Origin: Cladorhizidae sp. MBARI D1340-BT2
Taxonomy: Eukaryota > Porifera > Demospongiae > Poecilosclerida > Cladorhizidae
Assembly (NCBI GenBank): GCA_028752905.1
Contig: JAQNBH010000008.1
Coordinates: 2,532,025-2,596,024 of the forward strand
DNA: 64,000 nt
Direction: 5' to 3'
Part shown: positions 33,900-45,899 of the stretch, piece after piece
Layout of the letters: each line of letters opens with the position of its first letter
Position numbering within the stretch: the first letter of the stretch is position 1
Translations under genes and position numbers: made by a program
The notes under the pieces: generated by a model
What the model saw: the letters and a program-made list of their open reading frames with translations, nothing else
The model's database searches: none
What the model was told of the DNA's origin: nothing

Positions 33900-36800
33900 A
33901 GACATGTTTCCCCCCCTTTTTTTGGTTCTTTTTCCCCTTCACTTATACAATTATTCAACAATATTGACATTACATAATTATTATTGGTATAGAGTTCATG
34001 TATTTCACTGATGTAGTGATATTCGACCCTCACTCATGGCAAGGTCGATCGGTGATGTTTCATGAATGGGGTGGCCTGGGTAGATCTAGCACCCCTGAGA
34101 CAAGTGATGGTTGACCTCAGAAGAGAGAAGCTAAGAAGGACACGCAACCAGGCCATGACAGTGCTGTAGTGCTGATCTCTTTTTGCTGCAAGTAGGGAGG
34201 CAAGCCTTTTGTTAGGCTACTGTTGCAGACTTTGCCATTCCCCCAGAGGTTGAGAACATTAGGGGGGTGAATGAGCCAAATTCAACATCTCGTACTCTTT
34301 GTTCGTATTTCCTCCTTTTCTCTCTCTCTTGAGCTGCTCCTAACTGGAGTTGTCGGTAGCTGCGAGCGTTAGGGTTAAACACCTTCACATCAAAGAAAGC
34401 CCGCTGGTACCTATTCCCCCAGAATCCCTGTGCACTTACATCTAGCCGGGCTCCATCTTCTGTCAGGGTAGAAGCTAGGTCCATAGACTCTCCAGTGAGT
34501 GGCTGCAGTGGTGGTTCTACTCTGACATTGTGACATACCTCTGACATCAGTGATATCTCTTAGTTCATTGTGACGTATAGTCGGATAGCCTCCTGTCGGG
34601 CAGTTGAGAGTGTGATCAACGGTGAATGATCTGCCACATATGTAACTAGTTGGTAGTTGAGATGGGAGCCAGTTGTAGCGTAAACAAGGCATTCCAGAAC
34701 GAACCCTTGTGCAACGCAAACCCATGCTCCTCAAACGGTATTGCAGACAACCAGGATGATGCACCTTTCTCACTTGCTAATTCCATGGATCGACGTAATG
34801 AATCTGTTCTTGATTTTAGATGGTCAGCTTTGGTTTCCATGTGCTTTCTCGTGTTCAGTCGAACAGTACGTTTCTCATTTGCTTGTTCGACCATGTCATC
34901 GTGTGTAAGCTCATGTTCTTGCTTGAGGATGTGTGCAACCAATGGACCAGTCACTCTTCTTGAGCAGTCGAATTGGAAAGAGGCATCCTCGGTTGGTTTT
35001 GTGATGCCTAGACCACTCATGCGAACAGGCAGGGCAAAGAGGTCCCTTTCCTCATCTGTAATGGAATCTCTGTTCGTCAGTGCTGGAATGAAATGATGGC
35101 AGATAGCATCCTCAAGAGATTGTAGCAAATCCGACGTGTGAGGGATGGTGCGTAGAAGGTAAGTCCATTTTCCACACAGGCCATGTGTATAGGCCAAATA
35201 AGCCGCATGGGATTGTGTCTTGGCTATTGAGGACAGTTTCAATATTGATGATTTCCAATTTCCCACTTTCTCAGAAACATATTCTTGAGTGTATGATGAC
35301 TTGCCAATAGCAGCACCCAGGTGCCTTTTCCCATCGTGCCTTTTCCCATCTGTTGTTATGTTGATACCTGAGCTTTTGAAAACACATTCTGCCCTGGCTC
35401 GATGCTGCTCTTTCACAATAAGCCATGTTTTGATTGAATTGCAGAAGTAGCCATAGTTGGGACCCAGCTCACTCAGTTGGCTCCACCAAGCATGAATTCG
35501 CTCTATAGAGCCGCAAGCCATTGCATCATCAGCACCATGTCTGCTTTGCATCAGTAGATTTCAATCTGTTTATCAGTGGGATGATACCAATGGCATACAT
35601 GGCCATGGCGAGTGGATCACCTTGAGTGGTTCCTTCTCGAGACGATATACATTCACCTCCTATGAACAGATGGCTGTCTTTCCTGTATGAGTTGATGAGG
35701 ATTTTGGCAAGTGGCGGGCACAGGTGTTGGATGTTTCTCGGTGCTGATTGACGATTCAAACTGTTGAAAGCATTGGATGCATCTACCAGTAGGACAGCTT
35801 CTGACTGCTCATCAGAAAATAGCTCCCTCATTGCATGTATTGCAGCTTCACTGCCAGTATCCTGACCAGCACATAGTTGAAGGCATCCTGCAGCTTCCAA
35901 GATGTCAGTCATCAGGACAGCAAGAATTGTTTTGCCAATTATCCTTCTCACGGTCTCACCCACACCAATTGGGCGCACTCCAGGACCCAATGCATTTGCC
36001 AGGAGAGGAGCTATCCCCTCAGGGTCAACAAATTCAGTACACAAACGTTTGACAACAAGTGCCAAGCTGCTGCACAGTTCATCTGAGGCACTCTCAAAGG
36101 TGGTGCAAAGTCTTCTCCAGGCAAATGCATCCATTCCAGAGGGGCCAGCAGATCCACCACTAACACGCAATGATATAGATCGAATGAAGTTGCCATCAAT
36201 GCAGTTGAATATCACAGGGTATGGTTCTGAAGCATCAGATGAGGACAGGAGTATTGGGGTAGGGTGGTTGACCTGGAGGATGTTTGATTTTGAGTTCATC
36301 CCTGACTGAAACAGGAGGCCCTTGTGGGTTCACTATTTCAGCATCAATCAAAAGAGGACCACCCCTTGATTCTCCAGAGATTATCTTAATAGCCTCTTTT
36401 ACTCTGCCTTTAGTTTGGATAGTAGGCGTGATTCATTCTCATCCTGCTCTGGGGGGTGAACAGGTCGTTTCTTTAAGCATTGTTGAATCGCTCGTCCCTC
36501 TGTGACAAGTTGTTGTATGTCACCTCTCCTTCATGATTCCAATCTACGGTCAAGACAATCTCTGAGATCACGAGGTTTTTGTTTCCCAGGGGGTCTAAGG
36601 ATAAGAGCAGGTAGAACCATGGCAGACTTGATGGCAATGCATTCCATGGAAGATGCCTCCCCGTATGCTTTGAATAGTCCAGCAATTTTCATTGTGAAGT
36701 TCTTGTGACTTTCCTCGAGGAGGGAGAAAAAGATTAGGCCTCCAATCATGAATGCACTGTCTCGGAATAGGCATTCGTCAGCTCTTTGAGAGTAGCTCCA

Positions 36801-37217
36801 GTCATGTCCACATTTTCTCCCCAGTTGAAGATCGGTGGGGACATCTGTTGGAATGATGGCAGAGAGGGGACAGTCTCTGGTGCTAACTATCCATCAGCTT
36901 CTAATCCTGCAGAGCTAATGGCTTCATCACAACTCATGTTGTTTGCGGCAAGTGTAGTTGGTAGAGCTGTTGCTGGATCTGTTTCGGTTGAGGAAGCTTG
37001 AGTGTGGAAGTTAGAACAATGACCCAGGCGACTGGGAAGACAAATCAGAACATTGTTTGCCGGCCTTTATACAGACACAATTCCTGCAGCGCCCAGTTTT
37101 GTTGCATCTGCAACACACCATGCGCTTGGCATGCACCAAATTCAAATTCAAATTTTTGAGTTTTATGGATTTTGATAGAGAAAATTATATAATCGGATAA
37201 TCCAAACTAGCTTGGAT
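33900..37217 (-). mobile_element. Retroelement (RT plus nuclease) nested in MITE A
   Basis: Minus-strand element between two CCTAAA hexamers (33,894-33,899 and 37,218-37,223), a candidate target-site duplication. The 3' end (low coordinates) is A/G-rich on the coding strand (complement of CCCCCCCTTTTTTT at 33,911-33,924). It codes for one long decayed ORF. No LTRs or TIRs are seen. Confidence 0.7.
34212..37121 (-). pseudogene. RT-nuclease polyprotein of a retroelement, frameshifted
   Basis: Domains in order on the minus strand: a Cys-rich start at 37,121-37,045 (VCCRCNKTGRCRNCVCIKAG, then in another frame CLPSRLGHCSN); a linker with MVLPALILRPPGK and DCLDRRLES (36,531-36,749); the RT core at 36,299-35,529 with GPSGMDAFAWRRL, GVRPIGVGETVRRIIGK, VLLVDASNAFNSLN and GTTQGDPLAMAMYAIG; the catalytic ADDA at about 35,535, reached only by a frame jump; thumb and connection at 35,551-34,646 ending SAIPFEEHGFALHKG; a knuckle CGRSFTVDHTLNCPTGG; and a nuclease-like end DGARLDVSAQGFWGNRYQRA then FFDVKVFNP (34,212-34,547). 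This matches a family I know from cnidarian and sponge genomes. Five or more frame breaks; inactive. Confidence 0.82.
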
Positions 37218-38380
37218 CCTAAATAAACAGCGGACCATTGAAAACGTGACATCAATTCGTGACGGGGGGGGGGGGGGAAAGGGTGACATGGAGTTCCACG
37301 TAAAATAAGGGAAATTCAATACGCTTTTGAGGGTGTTGTAAAGAATGAAAGCAAACTTTGGGTGGCATTAAATCAAGGCACAATTCCAGACCATTCCACT
37401 TAGCTATCCTTGCACTTTAACTTCATGCCAATATTGCAATTTTTTTGGTTTTGGCGCAGTGGACCGTTTTCTCAAATTTATTGACCACTTTTTGATCGGA
37501 GAAAAGTAGTCTGTATCGTTGGCTGATGAGATGAAGAGAGCAACTTCTCACAAATCCTGTCCGAGACAAATAATACGGAAAATATTCCAGAAAGATTATG
37601 ACGAGAAGAATGAGAATATGTATGTATTTAGAATGCATGATTTGAACTGACCTGTATTTGATTCCTATTTGTAGATGATTTGTTATTATTTTACATATAA
37701 TTGCAGAAACTGACTTGGGGTACCCATGCTTTTGCTTAGGCAATGAGATAGTAAGGATGATAGCTTGCACAATGTTGGCTTAATATAGCCCTTGTTAAAG
37801 TCCTTTAGCAATCTCCATTCTTACATGATCCTGAATGTGAAGATATAACAAACAATAATGCCCCTTCGCCCTCTGCTATATTATATATATATATATAGCA
37901 CAACTGGCTGTGCAGGTTAATTCAACACCAACTGATTTATCCCAGTGACCTCATATTTGGGTATATAGTTACAAGTTTCACTTCAAATGCAATATAGCAG
38001 CTCAAGACTGAAGCTTGACTTGGTGTTATCACAGAATCTACCATTCAATAGTGAGCATAGTCAGGAGCTCCTAACTAGTTCTGTGAAGCACATACACTTG
38101 AACTCTCAAGAATCATCTTTGTATTTCTCCCAAATTCTCTCAAATGAAAGTGCAACAGTTATGCAGGGTGCGCCAGCTATAGGGAAAAGGATTGTCGGGC
38201 TTTCCTGTAATATATATGAGTGTCTTCTCAGTTACCACAATTTCTAAAAATAGAACTAGGCATTGAGTGGCGAATGAAGGAAAAAGCTAGAGCATGTTAG
38301 TGAACAAGTCAAAGGTTGTAATATTCTTATCAAAACCAAATGAGCTTCAGAATAAGAATAACATAGTGAACTACACACCC

Positions 38381-40205
38381 TAATAATTTAATCACCGAGT
38401 CCCTTGGGACCATTGTACCCTAGTGCAGTATAAATAAAACAAAAAGAATAATGATAGTAAATGAGGTAAGATGACTTGTCTGAATAAACAGTATGACATA
38501 CATATCTGGTAAACATTAAGGGGGAGGAGTGCTGGAAATGTATATATATATATTTTTAATTGGGCCGAAAAGTGTCTGCAGGATGAGTTTCAAGTTTCAG
38601 AGCAAGTGCCATATTTATGCAGTGCAGTATTGTTCATTTCATTTCACTTCACGTTTGAAAAAGGTTCTTCCCCGTCTAAATGAGAGTTTTAATTCTGTAG
38701 TGTGGAGTATATAGAGTGGATAAGATGGATATGAGTGCGACAATTATCAGGCTTGCCGTCGATTTAAGTGTGGTGAGCTTCAATGTTGGGAGGAAGGTTG
38801 GCTTTGGTAAGATTTTTTTAAATCTTCAAAATGCCGAGTCCCTTGGGACCATCGCACCCCATGCAGTGCAGTACAAAAATAGATAAATAATAATGACAGT
38901 AAATGAGGTAAGATTACTTGTACCCTAATAAACACTATGACATACATATCTGATAAAATTAAGTTAATGTTACTAAATCAGTTGTACTGCTTGGTTATGG
39001 TGGAGTGGGTGGGGGGAGGCCATAAATCAGTCCCTTCCTCCTCTGCCAACAATTCACTACACACTTCAAAATGCACCCACATACTTCCACCATCACTTGA
39101 TTACTCACACCCTCCACCTCCTTCCCAAGCAACAATGCCACCTTCCCCTCATTGCCCACAATCTAAAACTCCGCCAACAATATTCCAGTTCCCTCAATTC
39201 CATCCAGCTCATTCATTAACATTTTCCGTTCCCTTCCAAATTCATCACAGCCTATTAGAAAGTGCCCCACATCTTCCACTTCCTTCCGTCACACAACACG
39301 CATCTATCATCACTACACAGTCTACATCGCTTCTTGTGCCATCAATCTAAACATCAACCTCACATCCCTCATATCCCTGTAATGACTTTGTATACCTTTC
39401 TGCTCCATCACCTTTTTACCAGGATACACTAATATCAGGGCAGAAGGTAACAGGTGGCTTTTGCTTTGGGGAATGGAGGAAATGGCCATTTTTGCCACCA
39501 TGTATGACTGTGTCATGGACCTTGATAACATGAGTTTGCATATTGTGAAAGTACATCACGTACTCACAGAATAAAATGGTGGTGGGTGATAATGAGTCAT
39601 CCAAGAATTGAACACCATAGGTATGTCTGGCTTATAGTTACCTGCTCTATATATGACTCAATATGTGTAAATAATTATTCAAAAAGTGAACCAATCATGA
39701 TGATGCCGTTTCTTTCCAGGTTTGATTAACATCAGCAAATGGACCGAGTTTGTGCAAATTCCATGCTTAGCAAATTGTTTACAATATCTTACATGATAAA
39801 AATGTAGGACATCTATGAGATGATAGCATATATTAAAGTACGACCCTCAGCAATTGTAAGGTCTGTTGTGATAGTTTACTAAGATCTTGATGATGACTAC
39901 CTTTAAGCAGAGATGGGGCACATGTGAGGGGTGTCACCAAAAAATGTAGAAAGTGCATTCGCTATTTGTGCCCAATTTTTTTGTCCTTGTACAGTTACTT
40001 TCAGCCTGTGAAAGACCTTCCTAGCCCTATCGGGGGTCACCGTCAGAATCTGTTTATCAGTTATCAGTGATGACAACAAGGCAGTTGAAAACACAAAGTC
40101 CACAGCTAGACATAAAGGCCATTCATCGCTACTTGATGGAGCTTGAGGTCACTATCAAGGAGAGCACTCTAAGCAGTGGAAGACAAGTACAGGAATGAGA
40201 TGAGA
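38381..40205. other. Left part of the palindrome spacer; direct repeats, no recognised gene
   Basis: Two direct repeats of about 125-130 bp lie at 38,396-38,518 and 38,834-38,955 (both with CCGAGTCCCTTGGGACCAT and GTAAATGAGGTAAGAT). A Pro-rich open frame at 38,937-39,350 has low-complexity composition and no match. A minus-strand frame at 39,903-40,103 is not recognised. Confidence 0.5.
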
Positions 40206-40710
40206 GTGTGGAAGATACAACTAGCATAACAGCTTACCAACAAAACCTAGAGGAAGGCCATTGCTGCTTGGTAAGGAAGGCCATTGCTGCTTGGTAAGGA
40301 AGGCCATTGCTGCTTGGTAAGGAAGGCCATTGCTGCTTGGTAAGGAAGGCCATTGCTGCTTGGTAAGGAAGGCCATTGCTGCTTGGTAAGGAAGGTCATT
40401 GCTGCTTGGTAAGGAAGGCCATTGCTGCTTGGTAAGGAAGGTCATTGCTGCTTGGTAAGGAAGGCCATTGCTGCTTGGTAAGAAGCTTGACAATGAATTG
40501 AAGTGCTACATTCAAGCTCCACGTAAGGTAGAAAGGGTGGTCACAACATCTGTCACCATTGCTGCTGCAACTGCAATTGTCAAGAGAGAAGATAGGAACA
40601 TTTTGTCAGAGAATGGCGGCCCAATAACCATGCAGATAATTGGGCCAAGTCACTTCTATATAGACTTGGATATGTGAAGAGAAGAGTCATTAGCTTGTTA
40701 AGTTGGTAGG
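40205..40710 (+). pseudogene. pogo/CENP-B-like transposase, N-terminal fragment with internal minisatellite
   Basis: Before the array the plus strand reads LPTKPRGRPLLLGK, an AT-hook-like PRGRP; after it, GRPLLLGKKLDNELKCYIQ, then TSVTIAAATAIVKREDRN, ENGGPI and, after a frame change, GYVKRR. I recognise this order from the N-terminal DNA-binding part of a transposon family related to pogo/CENP-B. The catalytic part is not nearby on this strand. Confidence 0.6.
40252..40482 (+). repeat. 23-bp minisatellite (10 units) inside a transposase ORF
   Basis: Unit GAAGGCCATTGCTGCTTGGT plus AAG, with two GGTCATT variants. In one frame the unit encodes GRPLLLGK, the transposase motif that also flanks the array on both sides, so the array grew from it. 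As 23 is not a multiple of three, all three frames alternate through the array. Confidence 0.93.
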
Positions 40711-41485
40711 ACTACTTTAAAGGGCATAGTTTCATAATTCAAAATGGCTTTAAAGCTGCTGGTGTTTATGATCATGTTGGGAGTTAATAATTATTTCAAT
40801 AACAACAATGATCAAATTTTATTGTTGCTCGATCCTGGCCAGATGCATGTGATATTGAGTCTGTGATGGCATAAACTCCAGTCACATACCACCTTGTAAT
40901 CCAATTCAGGTTGAGATGATGGACCAAACAAATTTGAGATGACAAGCCTATTATCATCTATTGTACTATACATGCAGTCAAGTTACGACAGGGTTACGTT
41001 CCTATGATGTGGATTGTTATGTGAATCAAGTCACCCCCTTCTAATGCTTACATTAACGTACCATTACTGCTCAGTGATTGGCTGTAGTATATAGTGGGCT
41101 GCTCTCTCTCCCCTGCATCCCTCCTAATATGTACAAGTACTGTAAAAAAAACATGACTATGTATGTGGCTATATTGTGAGATCTGGCATGGTGGAATGGA
41201 TGTCACAAGGCAGGAGATTTACATAGAGGGGATGATGGAGATGACGGTGTTGGTGGAATATCTGGATCTAATGAAGGTGTTGGGGATGAAGCTTCTGTTC
41301 GATATGGTGGAGGTGGAGAAACTGGAGGTGGTGAGTAATTGTCTTCTTAAAATAATTGTCAAGTGATGTCTGAACTGTGGCTTTTTTTCTCGTCATAAAT
41401 TTCGGTGTAACACCTGAGATCCTGCATGACTGCCCTGTAGACTTAGAAGAACCTCGATCTTGCTCTTCAATGATCTTTAGCCCTA
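40711..41485. other. Spacer stretch without recognised gene
   Basis: Short frames only. About 41,170-41,340 is purine-rich (GATGG, GGTGG runs), giving open frames without family match. Confidence 0.4.
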
Positions 41486-41489
41486 TACG

Positions 41490-42225
41490 CTTCATCTAAG
41501 CCCTTATTTGTGAATGTCTTGGGTTCAGGGTCGGCTTCAATGGATTCATCCAAAAAAGATCTCCAACTCCAACAGTTCATCATTGGCTAGTTCTTCACCA
41601 CGATAATCAAGAAATCCTGCACATCATCCTCGTTTATTTCCATAAATCCTTGAAAATCAGCGGTGTGTATGCACAACTTCTTCCAGACACCGCTCTCATA
41701 TTAGTTACCTTCACCTCCTCCCATGAGTCAGCAATGTTCTTGATGGCATCATAGATGTTGTAGCCTTTCCAAAATGCTCTAAGAACCACATCCTCAGAAG
41801 TCGATAGCCTGACAGAATAGATGACGTAAATAATAGGACGTGAAGGAGGACTATCACTCCTGATCCATTGGCTGAAGCAATGACATAGTTAGAGGGAAGG
41901 AAGACAACTTTAACATCACGGTGAAGGTGGTCCAACTATGGGGGTAGTCAGGAGCATTATCAAGCACCAGCAGTATCTTGAATGGCACATTAATATTAGC
42001 ACAATAGCACTCAACAGATGGAACAAAAGTGTTTAAAATCACTCTTCGAAGAGCCTTAGTCACCTAGGCCTTGGAATTCGACTTCCAAATGTAATGCCTT
42101 ATTTTAAATCAAGGCTTCAACTTGAAATCACCAGCAGCATTGCCTCCAAGTAGCTATCCTTTTCTGCCTTAAACTCTGACACAGACTTTTCTTCCCTTGT
42201 GATGTATATAACCATACTAGTTTCT
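41490..42225 (-). pseudogene. Tigger transposase, DDE domain and C-terminal part
   Basis: Minus-strand frames read YITREEKSV and FKAEKDS near 42,215-42,150, GGNAAGDFKLKP near 42,145-42,105, TKALRRVILNTFVPSVE, then ILLVLDNAPDYPHSW (the second catalytic Asp block, normally LDNAPGHP), VKVVFLPSN, SLLQPMDQE, then RAFWKGYNIYDAIKNIADSW with EEVKVTN, and a tail INEDDVQDFL. This is the standard order in Tigger/pogo transposases. Stops and shifts are present (for example near 42,100 and 41,900). The N-terminal half lies at 45,900-46,470, separated by another element. Confidence 0.85.
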
Positions 42226-42382
42226 CAGATCCCTGGGACAAATTTAGACCAGACAACCAGGGGGGGAAAAAGGACCTTTCAAGAAAAATGGTAGCTACAT
42301 GTATTGCATGGTACATATATACAATTAACAACATATCCAAAAACTATATATGTCCAAGTTAAAAAATGAAACCACCATCTCA

Positions 42383-45141
42383 TTACTGTTTTCTTGGCCT
42401 CTTAACAACATTGGAAGGTTGTTTGCAGAATGTATGTTTCCCTTCACTCTTGCAAAGGAAGCATATGGGCAACACTGTTGCATATGATTCACGAAGTTCA
42501 CGGACCTCTTCATCATCAACTAGTGTTTCAGCCCCCATTCCACAGTAGTAGCAGACATCAGGGAAACTCACAATGTGGATTTGTAGTACTGCATTTCAAC
42601 AGATGATTTGCAGGTAAGAGCCTCGAACTACAACAGTCTAATAAAGAGGTGAAGACTCTGGAAACAGTGCAGCACCACAAGTGTAGATCTTGCTTTCCCT
42701 CACACACCTTATTGCAAGCAGTGGTGCTGGTGTTGGTTTTGTGTGGGAATACACACACCTGGGCTTAATACACTCACCACAGTTAATGACACCTCCGACT
42801 TTAGCATTTACAAGCAGTCCTTTCCGGCCTTTATCTTGGGATTTTGACTCCACTGAAATAACTGGATTGTACAAAGGACGGTCTTTGTCATTTGGTGATG
42901 TACCAAAGAGCTTGTAGTGTTGCTTGTCAGATTCAAGAGAGGAAGGGGGAGAAAAGACAGTTTGTTGAAAACTTCATGTAAAGGAATTGGGTGCTCACAA
43001 CAGTAATAACAAGCAGGATCCTTACACTTCTTTAGTTGAAATACATAGTGGGATGAGTGGCTGTGATTCTTCAAAAAGTTCTGAAGAACTGTAGATTTAT
43101 CCAGATCAACCTTAGTTAGCTTTTTACGGTCAAGATCAGGTGCAATAAAAGCTGACTGTGTAAAGAGATCTTCAAGGTCACTCTCACTTGCAGGCACTCA
43201 AAGTTTAATCACAGATTCCTTTATGTGCATGGATTGAAACCTCTGTCCAACAGTAAGCATTGGAGAAGACATAGCATCATGAAGAGCCTCACCCAATTCA
43301 GAATTTTTACTGATTTCACTACATACTTCACTCAGTGTATTCTTGTGGCGAAGTTGTGACAAAAATTCTGGAGGCATCGAAGAACATGCAAGGGAAACAT
43401 TTTGCAAAGCAAAATTGAGTGTGGCCATGACTCGTTCTGCAAGACTGGTAAGGACAGGTACGGACACAAATGAGCATGTCCAAGTCTAATGCTCGAAACA
43501 AGCAGATGTTCGCAACTTTACCAGAACCGAAAGTTACCCGATGGTCGGGACCTCCATCACTAACTATTATCATTATGGGCTTGCTGGCTGAGGTAGAATT
43601 CATACCATAGTGAACGAATTATGCTGGCCAGTTCCGATGCTAACGCAAAGCTGATGATGGTTGGGTAACTTTATCCTTAATTGTCATAAAGGCTTGGCCA
43701 GTAAAAAAAACTATCAGTAGGCATTTCTGGAATATCAACGAAAACGCCACTGAGGGCACTATTCCATTAACGTGGAAGTCGTGATCCAGTGCCAACAACT
43801 GTGGGCCATCAAGTGCAACCAACGATCGATTATGGCCTCTAACACCTTTGGACACTGGGCAGTCGGGTTCACAAATGGATATTACAGCTTTGTCATCAAC
43901 TGAAACTAGTTGACAACTATCACTAAAAGCCACAGCAAAGGATCTAATATATTTTAACAAACAACTCACATAATGAGAATCAATATGATCCTTATGAAGC
44001 TGAAGAACTTGTATACTACGCTTGACTCGGAAGTTTCCAGTGTACTTTAGAGCACGCAATGTATATCTGTTAGACGGCCAGAATTGTAAGCGTATCCACT
44101 CTAAACACGGACAAAGTGGGCACTGATCAGGAAACTTTATTTTCAGACGATCACGTATTAGATCTCTCAAATGCCTTAGAGATGTTGCAAAAGGCACGTG
44201 GAGCACATCTCCATGCCTCTTCTTATCCACTGCCAATACTACTTCGTCCATGACTGAAGCTCACACCAAAATTGGTCAAATTCACTATTTTTAACTCTCC
44301 TATTAAATTGTCGCAAATCGAGGATGATGTCAGGGTCACCAAGTTCCAATAAAGCTTGAGCCACACGCTCATCAACATCTTGATCACTGGTAACAGCTGC
44401 ACTGCCATCATTTAACAATGTCCGATAAATATTACGTAGAAAATACTTTGGTATATTAACATGTGTGGAGTATACTTTTCCAGGAAGTCCCTCCGCATAG
44501 CATGGGTAGAATATTTAGGCTATAGATTAGTCAGTTCTGAAAAAACTCTTGCAACTGCTGCTTGTCAACAGATCCATCAGAAATCTTCCAAGCATACGTA
44601 ATAGTACCTAGTGAATTGCCATAAGCAAAATGGTACAGATGCACAGGAAAACCAAAGGATGCTTGGTTAGCTAATTCCGCCTCGCATATTTATCATCTGG
44701 AGCGTAAGAATTAACACATACAGGACTGTATAAAGGCAATTGCCTTAGTTCTTCTTCAAACTGTATGTAGTGAGGTAAAGGAGGGCCACTTCTAGCTGGA
44801 ACTATTACAAGTGAAGCATTATCATTACACTGGGATGGTTCATGAGACTGATGATGTTCATGCATATCGGAACTTCTTTGTTTTAAGTACTGCAAATAAC
44901 TATTCATAGCTTCTAGCAAGGCTTCTATTGGTTGCCTAAGAGGTATAAAATATGTATTATTTAACCCAGGCTGCATAGTACAATCACCGAGATCTTGAAT
45001 ATGATGCAAAGTATCGGCAGACATACGAGGCTCTTTCTCCTTCTTATGTTTGTAATCATTATAGCCATGAAATGATTCAAATAGAGGAGGAATATGTATT
45101 CCATGGGATAAAAATTGATGATGGGGGTCTAGATGCCACAA
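42383..45141 (-). pseudogene. Unclassified DDE-type transposase-like ORF with Cys-rich C-terminus
   Basis: Six minus-strand frames in series: 45,141-44,671; 44,411-44,223; 44,251-43,640 (WIRLQFWPSNRY; then VSVDDKAVISICEPDCPVSK and GVRGHNRSLVALD); 43,603-43,328 (IMIIVSDGGPDHRVTFGSGK, an acidic DGGPDH block); 43,467-43,198 (ERVMATLNFALQNVSLA); 43,197-42,808 (HYVFQLKKCKDPACYYCC); 42,874-42,638 (CGECIKPRCVYS and YTCGAALFP); 42,571-42,383 (VCYYCGMGAETLVDDEEVRE; PICFLCKSEGKHTFCKQPSN). The Asp blocks and repeated Cys pairs suggest an RNase-H-fold transposase with a zinc-binding tail. I have seen similar proteins in sponge and cnidarian genomes but cannot name the superfamily. The frames are broken in several places. 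Confidence 0.65.
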
Positions 45142-45899
45142 AATTCGGTCATTTTTTGCACAAACCTCACCCCTACAGTTCCAACGTTATCTCGTCTCCA
45201 CCCAATGTTGATACTTTGAAGTTTACCTATATATGACAAATAAAATCTGAATATGACAGCCATTTATAACTTCTACTTGTTATATACACACCAATTAAAT
45301 TGTTGTGAAGTCTCTGATCAGAACGGAGTGCTTTTCCTTCAGGAGGAGATATATAGTAAATCAGGAAGAACTCTTTCATGGCTTGCACTCATCAGTATAT
45401 ACACTTGTAACTGTTCTTGAAGGACCAACTACTCGGTCTTCTTCTTCAGCTTCGAGGTATATGCATACATGCAGAGTCAAATCGTTCACAGAGGCTGACA
45501 GGAGCAGACACAGGAACAACATGAGGATCGATAAATTTCGCATCTTTGGAGGTGTGCACATGATAAATAACTTCTCCTTCAAACTGTGGGTCCACCTACA
45601 CTATTCAAATTAAACCTTAAAGTAATCCAGGCACAGCATGCAGCTAAATGCTATAGCATAAAATGTATTTTACAAAAAGCTATATTTTAGCTAGATTTTA
45701 CCTTAGAAAGAAGAGTCCCAAAGGTGTCTTCCCAATCACACTTCACAATCGTCCTTCTTCTGAAAACTGTCTGAGACCGCTTGACCACAGTACTCAGCCA
45801 AGCGAAAGTGAAGGGAGAGGCCATTACGTTCTAACTAGCTTCAGATTTGGATCACGTGATTTCCCCCCCCCCCCCCCCCAGTCTGCTAAAATTTGGCAC
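45142..45899. other. Stretch between the DDE element and the Tigger N-terminal part
   Basis: No gene recognised. It probably includes the 5' end of the DDE element. A run of C lies at about 45,866-45,879, next to the junction with the Tigger fragment. Confidence 0.4.

Larger units (their letters stand above)
33638..37480 (+). mobile_element. MITE family A, copy 2, split by a nested retroelement; left-arm-specific
   Basis: Left part 33,638-33,899 matches 11,204-11,485; right part 37,218-37,480 matches 11,486-11,758. The right arm of the duplication has neither part: its sequence passes directly from the match of about 33,630 to that of about 37,490 (about 48,365-48,450). Ends near GATATGATCTGAGAAAAAGG on the left and the inverse of GAGAAAACGGTCCACT on the right. 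Confidence 0.78.
17783..38380 (+). repeat. Left arm of a large inverted duplication
   Basis: Matched in reverse complement by about 47,470-63,140. Anchor pairs seen directly include 17,821-17,900 with 63,010-63,090; 19,075-19,150 with 61,640-61,715; 23,400-23,560 with 54,560-54,720; PUR exon 3 (28,521-28,884 with 50,579-50,930); PUR exon 4 (29,751-29,903 with 49,362-49,514); 33,390-33,530 with 48,560-48,680; 37,500-37,760 with 48,140-48,400; and 38,310-38,345 with 47,690-47,725. Order is kept throughout. The left arm is longer because of element insertions. Confidence 0.92.

Noticed and set aside
38937..39350. 137-codon Pro/Ser/His-rich frame
   Set aside because: Low-complexity CA/TC-rich DNA; no domain, no second copy to test, no splice context.
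40221..40493. Minus-strand 90-codon repeat protein
   Set aside because: Antisense read through the 23-bp array; the transposase motif is on the plus strand.
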